A stretch of 64,000 bases of DNA, taken from the NCBI GenBank assembly GCA_003508835.1, contig PUFA01000092.1, forward strand, positions 6,677,501 through 6,741,500, in the 5' to 3' direction. The position numbers were made by a program, and so were the translations under genes. Each line of letters starts with the position of its first letter. Positions within the stretch are counted from its first letter, which is position 1. The notes under the pieces were generated by a model that was given only the letters and a program-made list of their open reading frames with translations, searched no databases and was not told where the DNA came from. Positions 62,286 to 64,000 of this stretch are shown piece by piece. The DNA is from Eonycteris spelaea. Lineage: Eukaryota; Chordata; Mammalia; Chiroptera; Pteropodidae.

Positions 62286-64000
62286 AAGAGGTTCTTTCCC
62301 CTGGCAATGCAGAGCATGAGTAAAGGAGACTGGGAAAATGGGACAGTGGCATAATGTGTGGGGTGTTACATGCCAACCTAAGGGGCATGGACTTGACTCT
62401 ACAGATAAGTGGGAAGCATTATAGAATTTTAAGCAGGAAAGTGATAGGTCAGATTTGAATTTTTACAAAGAGAAGGTGCCTATTTTGAGTGGGAGTTAGG
62501 CCTAAACGAGTTCCTAGATCTTCTTCATCATTAAGATTCCCTGTCTCTTGATATTTTGCATGCAGTCCTAATAAGCAGATTCTCAATACTGTGCAAAAGA
62601 CAGCAATATCAAAATCTCGTGCATGATTATAAAAATGAAACTACACCAAGATTTACAGAGGTTTGGAAGATCTGATGCACATTAGCATAAATGTGATATT
62701 TCAAACTTAACTTGACCCTACATCACAGTGAATGAAAGCTATAATATATCCCATAAATACCTAAATAGTACGCCAGGAACAAGAAAGTGCCTAATTCACA
62801 AGCCATTGCAAAGGCAAAAGTGTTTGTACAGCAGAAATTTTTCTGATGTTTTGAAAACACATAAAACCTTTTAAAACAAAAGATGTATTTCAATTACAGC
62901 ACCACTGGAAGTATATCTATCGAAAACTGAAACTTTGATATGATCTACTTCCCAAGAGAACTTTCAAAATAAAATAGGTACAAATTTTTTTCAAAGTAGT
63001 TTTTAGGTAAAGACCAGCAGAAGCTCAGAAAAAGAATGAAATGGTGTCTGAATTTTCCCTCAGCTTATGATTCTGTGATGAACAGCAATACATGTTTACA
63101 GTAAATTAAAATTTTCCTAGTTAATTTTAATGCATCTTAAGCATAAGTTTTTGGGAAAAGTAACTTAAAATAGACAATTTTAATCAATGCTATTGACTGA
63201 TGATGTTTATTGAAAATTTAAACATATAGACAAGAAAATGAAATTCCTCTAACTTTAAAACCAATCATTAATCAGTGAAAACAACAATGGTAATAACATA
63301 GAGCTTTTACAGATTGAATTATAACCAAGTGGACTTTAAGAATTTTAAGAATATCAAATATCTAAAGCTCAAAATATGATTGCTGGAATTTAGATAAATT
63401 CAGTTGGCATTATCCAACTGGTAGGCTACAAAATGCTATAAACCTAGCTTTGCATTTTATTACCATTATGTACATAGTATGATTAGATCCATTAAAGTAT
63501 ATTTGTTTTATTCCAAAAGTTTGCACAATGTTACCATATCCAGTTTGTGCCTGTACTTTCTTTTTTTAAATACCTTTTTGTTCTCTTTCATAGAAAAGTG
63601 AGTTATTTTCAGACTACAATTACAACTGGTTTGTCAAGTGAACCCATTAATTGGTTGGATACTCTGACATCTCTTATTGTTTCCATAAAGTCTATTCTGC
63701 TTATTTCCTTCTAAAGTTTCAATGTCCTCATGAGGTGCTGGGCTGACACCTAGCTCTCTGCTAGTGAAGGTGGAATAGGGAGGGCCAGTCCGAGACCTCA
63801 AGGACCTCTCATATGGACTAAAATCAAAAAGCTTATGTTTGAAAGTCTACCCAACTGATGTGATTCAAGTCTGACATGAATTTATTTCTAGGAGACATAA
63901 CAAATTCCAAACACAATGACCATTTAGCTGTTTCTGACACTATTCACAAAGAAGTACATTTTGTTATTATTGTTGCTTAATATTAAGACCTGTTAGTCTC

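Larger units (their letters stand above)
58322..64000 (-). other. UBE3D: UBE3D upstream intron (part): content
   Basis: Old minus-oriented L1 (58,450-59,900), a poly-A run (60,384-60,410), an ancient repeat with an L2-like end (60,950-61,505), a possible solo LTR (about 61,530-62,070) and a MIR (62,095-62,285). 62,480-64,000 shows nothing assignable. I looked for the preceding UBE3D exon and did not find it. Confidence 0.5.

Noticed and set aside
1..64000. CRISPR array, operon, phage or mobile defence system
   Set aside because: The DNA is mammalian intronic sequence; the regular repeats are simple microsatellites and transposons.

Overview
The window is nuclear DNA from a placental mammal. 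It is AT-rich and non-coding over almost all of its length. It carries MIR, L2, old L1, MaLR-type LTR and DNA-transposon remnants, and one recognisable protein-coding gene split into small exons. It has no primate Alu, rodent B1/B2, carnivore SINEC or ruminant Bov-type repeats that I can see. Several L1 3' ends share a motif (around 14,540, 23,275 and 43,710; degraded at 55,230) that I remember as abundant in bats. A tRNA-Val-derived SINE sits at 47,426. I therefore favour a laurasiatherian, probably a bat, but this rests on memory and not on a search.

The gene is UBE3D (E3 ubiquitin-protein ligase E3D, a UBE2C-binding HECT-like E3), on the minus strand. Six consecutive coding exons are present, in transcription order: 58321-58090, 52800-52731, 45028-44959, 44051-43943, 41038-40875 and 6250-6112. 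All have AG/GT borders and their reading phases join without a break. Together they encode about residues 122-383 of a protein that is 389 aa in human. The 5' exons (first ~121 residues) lie beyond 64,000. The last short exon (about 6 residues in human) was not found and probably lies before position 1. Intact frames, conserved cysteines and consensus splice sites point to a functional gene.

Layout from low to high coordinate: 1-6,111 is part of the last intron (MIRs, two unassigned stretches, no exon found). 6,112-6,250 is the penultimate exon. 6,251-40,874 is a 34.6-kb intron with MIR/L2 copies, large minus-oriented old L1 pieces (19.7-22.9 kb), a younger L1 nested in an older one (23-24.5 kb), and an L1 split by an MLT1A-like solo LTR (34.3-35.9 kb). 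40,875-45,028 holds three clustered exons. 45,029-52,730 is an intron largely made of minus-oriented L1-derived DNA with the SINE inserted in it. 52,731-52,800 is an exon. 52,801-58,089 is an intron with an L1 3' end, MIRs and an AT palindrome. 58,090-58,321 is the first exon in the window. 58,322-64,000 is intron with old L1, a possible LTR and ancient repeats.

I see no second gene, no RNA gene, and no operon-like or defence-like system. The observations most worth following up are a possible intronic alternative 3' end of UBE3D, the SINE's architecture, a 22-bp inverted repeat, a perfect 52-bp AT palindrome, and a few motif clusters in unannotated intronic DNA.
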